In this document: in pieces, positions 23,831 to 37,617 of the stretch | Layout of the letters: each line of letters begins with the position of its first letter | Numbering within the stretch: the first letter of the stretch is position 1 | Assembly (NCBI GenBank): GCA_035578155.1 | Contig: JAPWDM010000008.1 | Coordinates: forward strand, 33,130,280-33,194,279 | Length of the DNA: 64,000 bases | Direction of reading: 5' to 3' | From: Brachynemurus nebulosus | Lineage: Eukaryota > Arthropoda > Insecta > Neuroptera > Myrmeleontidae | The notes under the pieces: generated by a model | The model's input: only the letters and a program-made list of their open reading frames with translations | Database searches by the model: none | What the model was told of the DNA's origin: nothing | Translations under genes and position numbers: made by a program

Positions 23831-26422
23831 TTTCATTCACTAAACTAAATACTTGCCCCTCTTCATATCTTGAATCTAACAAACTACAAGCCATAATTAA
23901 CAAAACAATGTTTCATAATATTTATAATATCAAAATTTATTATGTTATGACCCAGTGAATTGATGTCAACGATCATAAATTTTTCCCGAAAATACATCCG
24001 AAAAAAGCGAGAGACGCGAGTAGATTAATAAAATAGTTGAACAATTTATCATTTGCCATTTTTCTTACAAACTAAGCGAGACGGGGAGGAAAAACTACAA
24101 GTGGAAAAAGATCAACATTTTGTTCCTTTTTTTTTATTGTCTTTTAATGCGATACATCTTTTTTAAAAATAAAATAAATATTCCTTCTGACAGCAAAATA
24201 TACATTCGGTGATATATGTGGAAGATTACAATAGTTCGCAAAAATATCCAAACATATCTATACAAACGCCATTTAGCGCAATAATTTTCCAAAGAAATTT
24301 TTCACCAGCATTTATACAGAGAAGAGAGTTCGAAATATTGTGAACAATCGACACGAAGAATAATAAAAACCGAAGGAGAACGAAGTTTTCCAACATTTAG
24401 AAACTTCTTAGATTAAGTCAGAGGTAGTTTTAGTATACTTATTTTGGATATATGCAACTTCCCTGTAATACAAATATGTAGCGGCGCAATAACCGGGGGG
24501 CCAACGGGTTCGGACCTTGCCTAAAATTACGTCGACCCCCCATAAAATTACGTAAATTTTTCTTCAATTTGTTTTATTTATATTAAACAGTAAAATTTTT
24601 AGTTGCCTGCTGATATTTTTATTTGAAAACCGAATTTTCATAGGTGATATTTTCAATAAGATTTTCCAGTGTTGTTACCATAAAGAATTGCGTTATCAAA
24701 AAATTGGGTTATTTAAATTTTTGCTGGAACCCCTCCTCCTTCCGCAGATTTGTAATTTTTGCTCCTCTGCAAATATGTAACTTATATGTAAGGCTATTCA
24801 TTTTTTACTGCGTGGCTGGAAAACCGAACAAAAGTAGTAGTTTCAGCAAATATTTACAAATTATTTCACTGAGACACACATGACTTAGGAGGATTTATAC
24901 ATGTATTACCGAACTTTAAGCTAAATATAAGTACCTATTTAGTGATAAGTCTCAGGGGACCTGAGCAGCACAAAAAATGAAACACAATTATTATATTAAA
25001 CGTGTTTAATGAAAAATTTATATAAATCTTATGTATATTTATTCATATAAAATATTCTTTTGAGCCATTTTCGGCCTAAAATTAGTTCACATGCCAAATC
25101 TACTTCTTTGTTAAAAGGAGAACATAATGGGGAACATTTTTATCAAATTTCTTGTAATTCTTGTGAATCAAGAATCAAAAATTGATGTTTTTTTATCGCT
25201 AAAACCACTTCTCAAAGAATCACTAACTGATAAGAGTGATAAGTCCACAAGTTAGTCTTTATTTGTATTTACGAAGTGATGAAAATCTTTAAATAAAGCC
25301 CTCATTTGACTATATCTTATATTATGATGCTAACTCTAAAAATGAGATTAAACCAAATTTACTTTTCACATTATTGGACAATTCACAGACCCAATGGCGG
25401 ACGTCCAAAGTCTACGTACCGCAACTCTTGTAAATCACTACTCTATATTATTTACATATTTATGTACACTAGTGTACTTGTATGCATGAACTGAAAACTG
25501 AAACAAAATACACACATACAGCAAAAAGACAAAAAATAAATAAATAAACAACCAAAGCAAACCAATAATTTGAAACAAAACAAAAAAATATTTCCAGAAA
25601 ATTAGTTACATGAAAACACACAAGTACATATACAAAATTATCTATATCTCAGGACTTATATAGGACTTCAAATGTATTGTATGCGTGTGTACCTATCTGT
25701 GTGTGTGTGTAAAAAGGATAAGAAATAAAATTTAAAAATAATGACACAAATAAAGTTTACAATTCATTAAACTGATATGCTTTGTGGATTTTCTTTCTAA
25801 CTAATAATTTCCTTCGATGGAAATTTTTTGAGCGTCGTCACACACAAGGGACAAGATGTTTCAAAAATTTTGATCAATGGTCTTACACCTGAAACATTAA
25901 CGGTATTATTTCGGTCACAACTATGCTTTCTATAGAACCTTATTTTTCGTTGTAATTCAACAGTGTTTTTAAAATATCAACTAAAAGTATTGTAATACCG
26001 TAATTTATAACCTAATCTTAGTTACAAGAATTCGCCAAATTCGTACTGAACACGCATAAGTTATAGTACTTTACAGCTTTTGGAATGAAACATAGAATAT
26101 TACAAAATCAAAAAACAAATCATTTATGCAACTTTGACAAAGAGTTGCATTTGGCCAGAACGTTACAAAAATTAAAATTTTGTTCAAGTTGAATTTTTCC
26201 AAAGAATAAAAAAATATAAGCCTAAACGCCCTCAAATCTAACCTTCCATGGCCTGAGATTAAGTTTTCATGAAAAAAAAAGTAAAAATTTATTCCACCAA
26301 ATAATGAAATTAAAAGGAGCTAGATGACTTCGATTATTTGAATCGATTAGACTATTTTTATTTCAAAACTTGGTTCTCGGGCTGCAAGGACAATCGGATT
26401 TACGAAACCCTTTCGTTTTTAG
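23831..26422. other. No recognised gene
   Basis: AT-rich. A G/C patch at 24480-24540 (CGCAATAACCGGGGGGCC, ACGTCGACCCCCCAT) may be a repeat remnant. (GT)n at 25697-25711. The frame from 25306 has no known motif. Confidence 0.45.
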
Positions 26423-26551
26423 CGAATTTCCAGAATGGAATTCAGCTATTACAGCCATTGTCATAACGCGAACTGAGCCCGGGACTATAACAGAAATTTG
26501 TTTTGAGGCCCCTAGAAAACCGAAAATAATATATTCGCTAAAATTTATATA

Positions 26552-27026
26552 CAGAGCATTCATAAAGTTCCGGAACAGCTGAAAATCTCAGTTAATATTG
26601 ACTTTATCGAAAAATAAACCGGACAAAAGATTCATGGGAAGAAACGAGGAACTAGAAAATGACCTCGAATTTGACCTTGAACATGACCATTACCAAAATT
26701 TGGAGGTCAACTTTGTTTTTTTAAATGGAAACCCCTATTTTTGACCTCGGATTCGAAAAGAGCGGGAAATTCTACGTTTAAAAGCATATTCATACTTTAT
26801 ATCCCAAAGTCGTGTAAAGGTATATATATTGTGTGTGTATATATATAAAAACGAAAAAAATATGACACTGGTTGGTTAAGGTCATGTTCAAGGTCAAATT
26901 CAAGATCATTTTTTAGTTCCCTATTTCTTCCCATGAAACTTTTGTCCGGGTTATTTTTCGATAAAATCAATATTAACTGAGATTTTGCGGAACTTTCGCG
27001 GATCTGTTCTGGAAGTTTATGAACGC

Positions 27027-27030
<4 letters not shown>
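26552..27030. mobile_element. 479-bp foldback MITE, mariner-like
   Basis: CAGAGCATTCATAAAGTTCC and its inverse pair. The arms match for about 150 bp through CTCAGTTAATATTGACTTTA, GACAAAAGATTCATGGGAAG and TTGACCTTGAACATGACC. TA flanks both ends (26550-26551, 27031-27032). The left arm lacks about 15 bp present in the right arm. Confidence 0.85.
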
Positions 27031-27091
<61 letters not shown>

Positions 27092-27104
27092 ATACATATA
27101 TATG

Positions 27105-27171
<67 letters not shown>

Positions 27172-27184
27172 ATACATATATATG

Positions 27185-27253
<69 letters not shown>

Positions 27254-27266
27254 ATACATATATATG

Positions 27267-27335
<69 letters not shown>

Positions 27336-27344
27336 ATGTGTGTG
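27031..27344. repeat. (TA)n array with three copies of an about 81-bp higher-order unit
   Basis: TGTATATATGTATATACATA, then TATATGTGTGTACATA, is repeated at 27079, 27159 and 27241, separated by (TA)n runs, and ends in TGTATGTATGTATATGTGTG. The long open frames in all phases here are products of the repeat. Confidence 0.95.
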
Positions 27345-27699
27345 TGTGTCCTCACGATAACTCTCGAACGAAACGTCCTACTTTTACGAAATTTAGTGAA
27401 AATGTTGGAGGTCCCAAACCGTTGGACGAGTTCGTTAACCAGACACATCCAATGCATGTAAAACATGGTTTTTTAGCAATTTTCGCGAAAAAAATTAGTT
27501 GTTTACCAAAATTTTCCTTTATTCAAAAATTTTTGCGACACTTTTTTACACCATTGAAACGAGGAGAAAAAATCACACAAAAAAGGTCTTTAAACTATTA
27601 TTCTATGTCGACTTGTTTCCGAGAAAAGCTAATTTTTTTAAACGAAAATTCGCTATGTTATGCAGAATGCTGTGACAGGCGTATATTTCAGTTTTAGTC

Positions 27700-29374
27700 G
27701 GATTTGCTATCATTTTCGAAAGTTTTAGAAAGGGACACCACTATCGCACTTCCCAACGGGTTCACTCCTGGCCCAGGTGTTACTAAAGTCATTATGAATG
27801 TCAACCTGCATCTACTTTAAAGAAAGATATTTTCTTTAAGATAGAGACAAGAACTGCTTTCATTTATTTCCAGAATTGATATTTATTCAAAGAATATTTT
27901 CTAATACCAAAGCCCACATTCAAAAAAAGTTTCATTTTCTTGGGGACCTCTCTCTTTCATTCATTTTTCGTTATATTATGCCTAAAAAAAACTCATTTTG
28001 TTTCGTTACATAACTAAAAAAAACTGCAACTGTTAAAGAAACGTTTACGTCAAAAAAACCATTTTAAACGATATCCCACACAAAAAGGGAGAAAAATTTA
28101 TTTAACTGTATGTTAATTGAAATCTGCATGTGCAAGTGAAGTTTTGTATTCCAAGAGCAAAAAATATAAGGAACAAACATGATGAGATATTATAAAACAT
28201 GTTAAGGTTTCTTCTTTGAGTCCTTAAAAACGAATTATAGCCTCACTATCTTTCACACATCCGGTATAATCATGTACGAACTAGTAAAACTATTTTCTCA
28301 GTCAGCTACTAGAAATAAAATTACCATTATTAACTCTTAAACTGATTCGTTATTTTACTAAAAATAAACTACATATAATACGTTTTACATTTTTACCTAT
28401 ATCTACACCGACTGTACATATGTAACCTAAAACAAGACATTGGGGCAAAATTTCATTAGTAGCGAAACAGTATTATTTGTCGAACAGAATTTCAAATTAT
28501 GATGTTTTCTGAACGACGACGAAAGAATCGTTAAGAATACTAAATATGTCTTGGGAATGGGTGTACGTGTTAAAAATATTTTAATTTTTTTCTACACTGT
28601 TTTGGTCGGAATCGTTGTAAATCATTTAGCTGGAACTGAGCTTAAGTTTTCTTCTGTCTTAATTCTGACATTATATATAAAAAATAAATGAATTGATGGT
28701 AGGTATGTACCAGACTTGCAAAAAATTTATCTTAAATGAGAATGAATTTTTTAATAAAAATTATGATTCCTTTCAAAAATTCTTGACTGAGCTTCTAATA
28801 ATAGATTTAACCGGAGAATGAATGACACCCGAGGTCAAACGGTTTTATAAAAGTTGAAATTTACATATTTGTTTGCCGGGTAAGCTCAAGCCTACATAAA
28901 AATTTGAAAAAGAAAAAAAATTATGAGAAACTTATAAAAAGGTTTAAACCATGATATCAGGTCGAGCAAAAATTCGAGCCTACCCAAAATAAGAGTCCTA
29001 AAACTAATTCTGTCAACAACAATTTTTAAAATTGTTTGACATAAAATGTTTTTAAAAGTTAATGTTACAAATTTCACAATACAGTCAGCAATAAAAAAAT
29101 TTGGTTTTTAGCATTCCATACCTTAAAACACAGATGAGACAGCCTACATCAAGCCTACATATAAAAAAGTGAAATCTTAAAGTTGCAATAAGTAGCAATT
29201 TACACCACTGCTGCTTTAGTCTGCTATTGACTGCCGTTGTGTTTACGTCAAAATAAAAATCATGTTTTTTTAATCAACTCGTGAAATTTAAACGGAAAAA
29301 AATATGAAGGGTGTCGTATTTAAGTATAAAAATTCTATTGAATAAAAAATTTCTTAAAATAAAGGGATATCTAT
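27700..29374. other. No recognised feature
   Basis: AT-rich DNA. A hydrophobic minus frame (29077 to 28892, starting GTG) is Phe/Leu/Ile-rich as expected from poly-A/T sequence, so it is not called. Confidence 0.5.
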
Positions 29375-29540
29375 CTTAAAATAAACAAATTTATTTTTAA
29401 TTGTTGATTAGTTGTCAAACAGGTCGGCCATCATAGTATATAGTGTATGTATGCGAACTGCATATATCATCATCAAAATATATTACTAACACATTGGTAT
29501 ATTCGTGTCCATACATCGTGTGTTTTGATCGTATGTGTGC
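29375..29540 (-). repeat. Inverted partner of the repeat at 3475
   Basis: TTTATTTTTAATTGTTG, ACAGGTCGGCCAT, AGTATATAG and ACTAACACATT occur in the same order as in the inverse of 3475-3645. Identity is around 70% by eye over 165 bp. Confidence 0.65.
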
Positions 29541-29544
29541 TGTG

Positions 29545-31004
29545 TTACATCACCCATTGATTACACTGGGCACAGTTTGGTAGACATTCTAGTTTGACTC
29601 ATTGCCTTAAAAGAAACAACGGAACCCTTATAAGATCACTCTCGTGTTCGTCCGTCCGCCTGTCACAGAGATTTTTCTCGAAAACTGTATAGATAATATA
29701 AGAATTTGAAATTTGGTATAGTGTTAGGTCTTGATGACGCGCACATAATATATCAGCAGTCAACAATTAGCAAGGGGCCAAACTACTATTATGATAGTTA
29801 GTAATCCGAGTGTAGCAGAAAAGTGACGTAAAATCCTCCCCAAATATCTGTATACAGTAATAAAAAATTGATACTTTGCGGTTTTTCGTCAATTTCTACG
29901 GTTAGACTAAAAATTTTGTAAAATCCTTTTTAGCGAGCACCTATGATCTAACAGGGACCTACATACCAAATTTCAAGTTTATAGGTATTATAGTTCTGGA
30001 GATTTCGTGATAGGTGAGTGGTATTTGCCTTTTATATAATAGATAAACATTTAATTTGCAAAAAAAAAAAATATTAAGGTCAATAACTGAGATAAAAACT
30101 ATCCGATATTTTAAGTTGGACCAAATTACAGATAGTTACCAAATTTGATCAAAATCAGTTCAGTAGTTTCGGAGTTTACCCCAGCCAAACGTCGTGACAT
30201 GAGATTTTTATATATATAGATAGATTAAATTATACAAAGATATAGGTATTGGGCATTAAATTACCAAAGTGCTTTTACGAGTACGAGGAAGCTGTGTGCC
30301 ACACCCCATTGGCAGCGTATTTGTATTTATTATCTTTTATTTTAATCACCAAATATTTATTTAATGCTCTAGATACAATCAATATTCTGATTAAAATTTT
30401 TCCCCGATAAACGTAATTCAAAATTATTATCAAATTAAAACTACAATGAGTAGGATATCCACTTAATCAATTTCATTTATGAATACCCATACGTAGTACA
30501 TATTGATGTTCACAATTAATATGATTTCATTGAGACTGATATAAAATTAATTTTTTGTAAACAAACATTGATATAACATATTTTAGTATCTTTTATTAGT
30601 CCCAATTGTATTGTTATATTTTTTTGAAATGTATGTGTAAGTACATAGGTATATGAATTGGGGTTGTGGGTCGATGGAATGTTTCTCAAATGTGTATTTT
30701 TTGATTACAAATAAAATTATATAACATAGGAGTTTATGTGTGTATAGGTAGCAGTGGCGGTTGGTGATAAATTATAATAGTTGGCTGAAGATGCACCTTC
30801 GAGATATATATTCCATGCTTATATATTTGAAGATGCTAAATAATCTTGTCAGATTAAGAAAATAATTATTTTAATTAAAAATTTAAATCTTAATACTTTT
30901 CTACTCATGAGTCTTTTCCTATGATTGAAAATTTTATCTTTTAAGTTGAACACGTACAGAACTCGCTTAAGTTACAGAGACGGAACAAACTGACTACAGC
31001 CACG
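29545..31004. repeat. Dispersed-repeat tail; no gene
   Basis: 29640-30225 has the wording of insect dispersed repeat tails: TCCGTCCGCCTGTCACAGAG, AATTTCAAGTTTATAGG, GTTCAGTAGTTTCGGAG and an end ATATATATAGATAGAT. The rest is AT-rich without supported features. Confidence 0.45.
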
Positions 31005-31008
31005 TTAA

Positions 31009-32063
31009 GGGGAGGTTTACTCGAGAGTCCTTAAAAATTATGTATTTTTCTAGAATTTTTTTCTCAAGAACGGAAGTAAATATCAATTTCAAATTTTGTA
31101 CACATATTTATTAAGTATTAAACTATACAAAAAAAAATTTTAAAATTTAAAATTTTTCCATTTTTGATGGAAAAATATAAAAAATTGTCCATTTTATAGA
31201 TACTAGTGTGACGATCCGAAAATCCAATACCTTGTTGGCGGACAGCCTAGCGCCGGTAATAAACCACCGAAATCCAAAAAACAGATTTATAAAATATATG
31301 AAGAGTACCGGCACCTCTACCTATAATATCAATAAATTGCTGAAAGAAAAAAAAAATGGCGGATGTTTGAACTTTTGATTACGATTTTTATATTATTTTT
31401 CGCTCTTTAAAGTAAACTTAAAAATAAAAAAAATATTGAAAGTGTATCGAACTTAGGTAGAGGTGCCGAAGAATTGAATTATCTTTAAAATAAAAATTCA
31501 AAAAAGGATCCATCGAATAGTTTTTGAGTTATCGTGTTCGCCAGTTCCAAAAATGTAGTTCCGAAAACCATAAGAGCTATAAAGCTCCTGACTATAGCAA
31601 TCGGTTGCCCCCGTTGATATCTAGAACTCTTATTTGAACAATTTTTCGATTAAATCAACGGTTTGGCTGTAATTAAAAATGGTAACTCTCGAAAAACGCA
31701 CACAGTATATACTCGTATAAAGAAACGTATTTTCAAAATTTTATATTTAATACTCATTATTGCGTGAACTACGTTTTTTGAAATTTTTTTAAAGAAAGCT
31801 GGAATCGGTTAATGTGCAAGAATCTTGTTTTTAAATTATTTTCAGTAAAATCACTTTGGGAACATATTCTACACATAATTTGCTATCAATTTCGGCAAAA
31901 AAAAAAAATCGATTTTTTTTTTTATCAAATCTCAAGTAAACCTTCCCTTAAATTACTTTCAGCAAAATCACTTTGGGAACATATTTTACACATAATTAGC
32001 TACCAATTTCTGCAAAAAAAAAAAAATCGATTTTTTTTTAACGACTCTCAAGTAAACCTCCCC
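31009..32063. mobile_element. 1.05-kb TTAA-flanked foldback element with duplicated right end
   Basis: GGGGAGGTTTACTCGAGAGTC-type ends face each other, flanked by TTAA (31005-31008, 32064-32067), the duplication used by piggyBac-type elements. The right 110 bp occurs twice in tandem. CAAGTAAACCTTCCCTTAA at 31932-31950 is an internal copy of the terminus, and CAAAATCACTTTGGGAACAT is in both units (31844 and 31964). Inverted AGGTAGAGGTGCC-type motifs lie at 31313 and 31456. No transposase frame. Confidence 0.8.
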
Positions 32064-32067
32064 TTAA

Positions 32068-33667
32068 TGCAATAAAGAAACTTTTATATACATTAGTATT
32101 ATATGAATCTATTTCACGGCAGCCCATATGGAGGAGGCGCCACTGATATACCTAAAGATATTGATTGCGTTTTTAAATATTTATTTTTATTGTTGAAAAT
32201 TATACATTTGTTGGTAGACTAAAAATAAATATTATTACTAGTTCTGTTGTTTGAGTATTGTTTAAATAGAGTTGATGAAGGGTTGTGCGAAATGGGGATC
32301 GAAGAATCGCGATTATGTATACAGGATGATTAAATATAAATCAAAATTTCGGAAATCGAAACTACACTGTATAGCTTGTGTTATAACAAACGTTATGAAA
32401 ATTACTTAAATCAGAATAGTTGGTGAGGACTGAATGACTCGCAGATGTAAAATGCACGTTTCTGTCCAAGAAATTGCTAAATTTTGTTGCTTTTTGTAAA
32501 TTAAGGAAACAAAGCTCGGTTTTTTCTCTTAATAATATAGTTTAAGAACTCCTGATCAACATTTTACAAGTTTGGAAGCTTCACTAAACATACTGACGTC
32601 ATAAAGTTACAAAATTTACTATTTCTTAAATTGTAAATTATAGAAATGAAGAAATTGTAACTTTTTTATTGAGCCTACGTATGAAATTTTTATATCCGCC
32701 ATAAAAATAATAAAATTCCTAAGAATAATCAATCTAATGCGTTTAGTTTTAGTAAAAAATGAAAGATTATTATAAAGAGCTCAAATCTAATAGCTTTTCA
32801 AACTTGAAACAAAAAAACTTGTACAATTCCTTCGAAAAAAAAATTGTACAAAATTTCAAAATATTTAATTTAAAAGTACCGTGGCCCATAATTCTATGCG
32901 GGTGAAGCCGCAGGACACTCCTAGTATATCTACTTATGAACTAGAAAAAAAAATAGTGCACATTTTTAGCGTTCACTGTACCGCTAATATTATTTACAAC
33001 ATTTTTTGTTTGTTTTAAGCTACTTGTTTTATTTTATTATTCTTTGCTCTCCGTTCTGCCATAACGATGCGGGAGTCTATCTTTTGGAAATTACGAAAAA
33101 TATGTACGTTATATACGTATAACTTTGTTATTTTTAACAAAGTAGAACAAACTATTCTATGTCAAATATTTTAAAAAAGTTATAACAGTAAAAGATGGTG
33201 AGAGGCTTTAGTGTATACTTCTTCTCGTCTATTGATTGTCACATGAAGTAGTTTTTTTTGCGAGAATTTTACGCTCTATATATTTAGTTGATGTTTCTCA
33301 TTTTTTCTTTTTAAACAATATGATGGTTTTATGTTTTAAACAGTTAAATTATGAATGTCTTGGAATAATTAATTTTAACAGGATCACTGTATGAATCAAA
33401 AATACCACTACGAGTCCAAAATTCATATGTGATGAAATACTTTTCGAAATATTTTTCAAAGGTTGTAGTGAACTGGACTTAAGGAAAATGTCCTCGATTG
33501 GTCAAGTCGTTCAGAAGTTATACGATCACTAGCAGATGCACGAACGATCATTTACCTATATGAAGATATTTAATGCAAAATAAAATATTTTTTTAAGTTT
33601 CTAAGTGCCAGGTTTAATAAGATTTGGAAATTGTTGCTAGGAACAGGTATTATATTTTCATACAAAT
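32068..33667. other. No recognised feature
   Basis: AT-rich DNA with short poly-A runs; no gene, end motif or repeat copy identified. Confidence 0.5.
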
Positions 33668-33669
33668 TA

Positions 33670-34587
33670 GGGTAAGTGCGGGAGATATGCCGCAGTAGCC
33701 ATAGTTCGTCTGTTGATTGATAGATAGCGCTATTAATGGATTATATGTTTAAAATAAGTTACTTATTTAAGCTGTATATGGTAACATTTATGATTAGTCC
33801 ATCAGTTTAGTAATTATCCAACTTTTTATTATTGAAAAGTAAGTTTTACATAATATTTTATCAAGTATTTAATTCAATAGAATTTAAGAATGTATATTTA
33901 ATTATTTTAATGAAAATGAGTTTTCTTATTAATTTGGGTATATTTTAAAAGTACTGTATAAAATTTTAGATTAGAATTCCGCACTATGCTTGGCATAGCA
34001 ACATGAGGCATCTATCCCAACAAAAGGGAGAGATGCCGCATTTAAAGTTGGTATAGATGCCGCATCATATTACATGTTAAAAACATAGACTTATGTACCT
34101 TAATTATGCAATTTTTTTTTTGGACTGTAAATTATGCAACGTAAATATAAAAGATCCATTAATGGATCAGGAAGAATTCTCATATTAGTAAAAATAACGA
34201 AAATAATGATGATTGTCTGTGTATTGAATGTTTTGAAAAGTACTCAGAAACAAAAAAGTTGACTGGTTAAGATGTATAAAGTTCCAAAAATGGTTACATA
34301 TTTTACACATTGTGTGTAAAATGGAAAATTTTTAGTATGAACTATGCAGCGTCTCACCTTTTTTGATGCGGCATCTCTCCCATAAGTGTGGGAGGGACGC
34401 CGCTTTACAGGCTCTACAAAAATGTTAATTATGAATCTTTTATGATTCAAAATTTAAAATTATTTATAAATAATTTTAAAGAACAATGTTTACGTTTATT
34501 GTGCACCAAATTTCAAGTCAATTAAATGCATACTTTAAGAATTATCAAGTGTTTTCAAAATGTGCGGCATCTCTCCCGCATTCACCC
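33670..34587. mobile_element. 918-bp element with GCGGGAGAGATGCCGC motifs, TA flanks
   Basis: Ends GGGTAAGTGCGGGAGATATG and its inverse CATCTCTCCCGCATTCACCC; TA on both sides (33668-33669, 34588-34589). The GGGAGAGATGCCGC motif and variants recur inside at about 34027, 34055, 34365 and 34390. No transposase. Confidence 0.8.
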
Positions 34588-34589
34588 TA

Positions 34590-35199
34590 TTTTTTGAAAT
34601 CGTGGACCCAAAGCCAGCATTAATTTTTTTACTAACTGCATTCCCTCATATGCTTTACCTACGAAGTCAGCAAAAATGTAACAGTTAGTTTACATAATCT
34701 CACAATTCAGAGCTTATTCAGAGCTCATATTAAGACGAATCTTCGAACTAGAACTTTTTAATCGCTTCTATAATACATTATCAAATTACCTGATCACGTG
34801 TTGTTCAACTTGTAATAAAATTTACATAGTCATTCATCTACATTCTACAAGCCTATACTTTCACATATGCCCATATTATGTGGGGGAGGGGTATAAGGGG
34901 GTCGCAGAGGTTATATTATATTACCAAATAGTTGAAAGTAATGTTTCTATTAAGATTTCCATGCAATTCGTGGCTCATTTAAACATTCAATAATTTAAAT
35001 TTTATGAACTGGCTTAGACGGGGTAACACTAGGTGTTACTATAGTATGCGATCTACCCATTGGTTTTAAAACACAGAATAGTTAGACTAGGAATTTCCGC
35101 CAACTAGGGAGGTTCCTCTTAAGGTAGTCCTATCGGGGAAATTATTTTCTTAGGAAATTTTTCAAAACCAGCGAAGTGGTTGAACGTGCTTACAAGGAA
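34590..35199. other. No recognised feature
   Basis: AT-rich DNA with one GGGGGAGGGGTATAAGGGGG patch near 34880. Nothing else is supported. Confidence 0.5.
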
Positions 35200-36003
35200 A
35201 AGTTCCCAGGCGTCCGCCTCCGATTTCAATGCCGCTGAAATATATTATATTACGTCAAAATCTAAGAGACACGCATTTTGTTTTATCGGTGGAAAAACGA
35301 TTTGAAGGAGTGAAATCCCCCTTCAAAAATTGGGGTAAAAACTTAATTTTTCAAATATCTCGAAAGCAGTAAGAGATAGAGCAAAAGTTTAAATTGACGA
35401 TATTGCTCTTTTTTAAAAAGCTATCTATTTATATGCAATTTGTTCAATTTACATCAACAAGGGTGGTTGGGGGTTAAAATTTGCGGGTTAATTTTGCAAG
35501 AAGGGGATGAAAATTAAAAAATATAAAAATATTGTTTACAGATTTGAAATCTAAGTCACAAAATCTAATTAACTTGTTTTGCTCAATGTCCTAATATTAA
35601 GTCTAAGGGTAGTTAATTAGGGGGTGGCTGTGTCGAATAGTCGTACTATTTGGGTAGTTCAAGAAGTTCTTCTTCATGAAAAATAGTTTAAGACAATTAG
35701 AATAACGTAGGAATGAAATTTTTGATTTCAAAATTCACTTTGAGCAACGGGTGAGAGGGGGTGAGTCACCCTCTTAAATTACTTACTAGTTTACATACAC
35801 TCATTTTTAATATTAACACACTAACAGTGGGTAATAATGTCACAATAAGTGGTTCTGAAGTTGGACTATCGTATGTAAGGTTTTTGGTTTCCTTTCAAAC
35901 CGTTTTTCCGCCGATAAAAGAAAATGCGTGTTTCTTAGATTTCGACGTAGAATAACATATTTCAGCGGCATTGAAATCGGAGGCGGACACCTGGGAACCT
36001 TTA
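35200..36003. mobile_element. 804-bp foldback element with about 90-bp ends
   Basis: AGTTCCCAGGCGTCCGCCTC and its inverse GAGGCGGACACCTGGGAACC bound it. The inverted match extends through GATTTCAATGCCGCTGAAAT and CACGCATTTTNTTTTATCGG, about 90 bp. No clean duplication is visible and no coding frame of note. Confidence 0.8.
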
Positions 36004-36291
36004 CTTATTAGACACTGATACTTGCGAACTGGTAGGTCGAAAGTTTAAATCCCACGATTGGTAATTTCCCTTCACAATTTCAGATGAATATCGGCCTAGT
36101 CCCTTAAAAAAACAGCTGCAGACGCATACCAACCGAATCTTAGCCTTCACCCCACTTTTCTTGTCCTCCACCCACATCATAATATAAATATATCAATATA
36201 AAAATAAAATTATAAAAAATAATGATGTTGGTGGCGTCTGTTAGGAACTAACTGTCTGAAAAACGGACGTTAGACTGCATTATAATTATTA
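36004..36291 (+). repeat. SINE-like repeat, copy 2
   Basis: The head GAACTGGTAGGTCGAAAG, TTTAAATCCCACGATTGG and CCCTTCACAATTTCAGATGA parallels the copy at 21955. Its pol III B box is decayed (AAGTTTAAATCCC). The tail GTCTGTTAGGAACTAACTG ends in a short ATT repeat (36278-36292), a usual SINE end. Confidence 0.6.
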
Positions 36292-36294
36292 TTA

Positions 36295-37617
36295 TTAGAA
36301 AAATGTACTGATTATAGCTTATCCTGATGAAAACAATTATAAAAATTTACTATATACACTGAAAAAAATTTTTAGTTGGATAACAGTGTAGGTACTAATA
36401 CCTACAGTTGACTCTATGAAAGTGTTACAGCTCGCGACTAAATCACAGTTTCATAGTGAAATATAGGCAAAAAAGAATCACTAATGAAATGGCCTATTCA
36501 AACACAACAATTCAGTTCTATTAGGCAGAAATTTAAAGGATAGGTCTTTTTAGAACTTCTACAGCTCCGAAGTTCATAAGATGAATTTTAGTCTCATACG
36601 TTTCGGGTAATTTTTTCGTCAGTACCGTCGGATAGCGTACATAAGTGTACTGCTATAAATAAAACCTGCAATACGTCATTATGTCTCTGGTGTCTCTTCT
36701 TTCATTGTATATGTATATGTCTCTTTTATATTTAAAGTGTGAAACTTGCTAACGTAACTGGAAAGGACGTAAATCAGGAAATGCCTGTACTTGTCATTTT
36801 GTTATTGTTGAGTCAATTTAAACCACTAAACATGTATCCTTTTTCCATCATCTCAATATGTTTTAAACCCCTTAAATGTTCTACTATATGATAAAATAAT
36901 TATTTTGAACATATTACATAACATCAATGAAGAACACTATGTTACACATCAAACTGAAGAAAATTGTTAGTTATTGATGAAAATGAGAGTTAGTTAGTTA
37001 CAGTTTATGATTTCCGCAAATGAAAATTTGGTTCGATAGCAAATAAGTGAACAAGCAAGTGATCCATCCAACATTCAGTTTTGTGTGGGGGAAAAGACGA
37101 CACTATCAAACAAACAGATTAATTGAAAATGGTTCAGTAAATATCAATATCAGTAGGTATGTCGGGCGTGCCATTCTCAATGGCAGATTGGCAGAACGCT
37201 TGCCGGCACACTTTGAGTTTATAGTTAAAATTGACAAGAATAATTACACAGTATGTCTAATTTACTTGTAAATATGTTTGTTATAAATGAAAGAAAGGAT
37301 ATTGCTGCCTGGATCCAATAGTTAGCATTAAATTTTTTTTTGAACTCCACATTTAGAATTTTAATTCCACATTTAGGGTTGGGAGAAGTGTTTTTTTATC
37401 GTTTTTTCAAAATATCACGTATGAATGTGCAATAACACAAAATTATTTTGTTAAAATTTGAAGTCGATGGGAGTAATACTAATAGAGATATAGAGTTGTA
37501 AATCTCGGTCCCTCCGATCTCACATAGAGCTGCAACAAATAGTTGCCCGATATATACTCCCTCGTCTAACATCTAAAATTACGTCTGAAATCTGTAAAAC
37601 TGTAAGGAAACCGTGTC
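36295..37617. other. No recognised feature
   Basis: AT-rich DNA. A frame from 37047 (MNKQVIHPTFSFVWGKRRH..) starts with GTG and matches nothing I know. Confidence 0.5.

Larger units (their letters stand above)
26423..27700 (+). repeat. Microsatellite-centred composite repeat, copy 2, with a MITE inserted
   Basis: Leader 26423-26547 (GAATTTCCAGAATGGAATTC to CCGAAAATAATAT) and body 27350-27690 (CGATAACTCTCGAACGAA to GCTATGTTATGCAGAATGCTG) match 9024-9560. The 26552-27030 MITE sits where leader and microsatellite meet. The body's open frame is broken and shows no known domain. Confidence 0.8.

Noticed and set aside
27031..27344. CRISPR-like array of three regular units
   Set aside because: The units are simple-sequence TA repeats without unique spacers in a eukaryotic context.
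26985..27697. Long open frames made of Tyr-Ile repeats on both strands
   Set aside because: They are translations of (TA)n/(TG)n tracts and appear in several frames at once.
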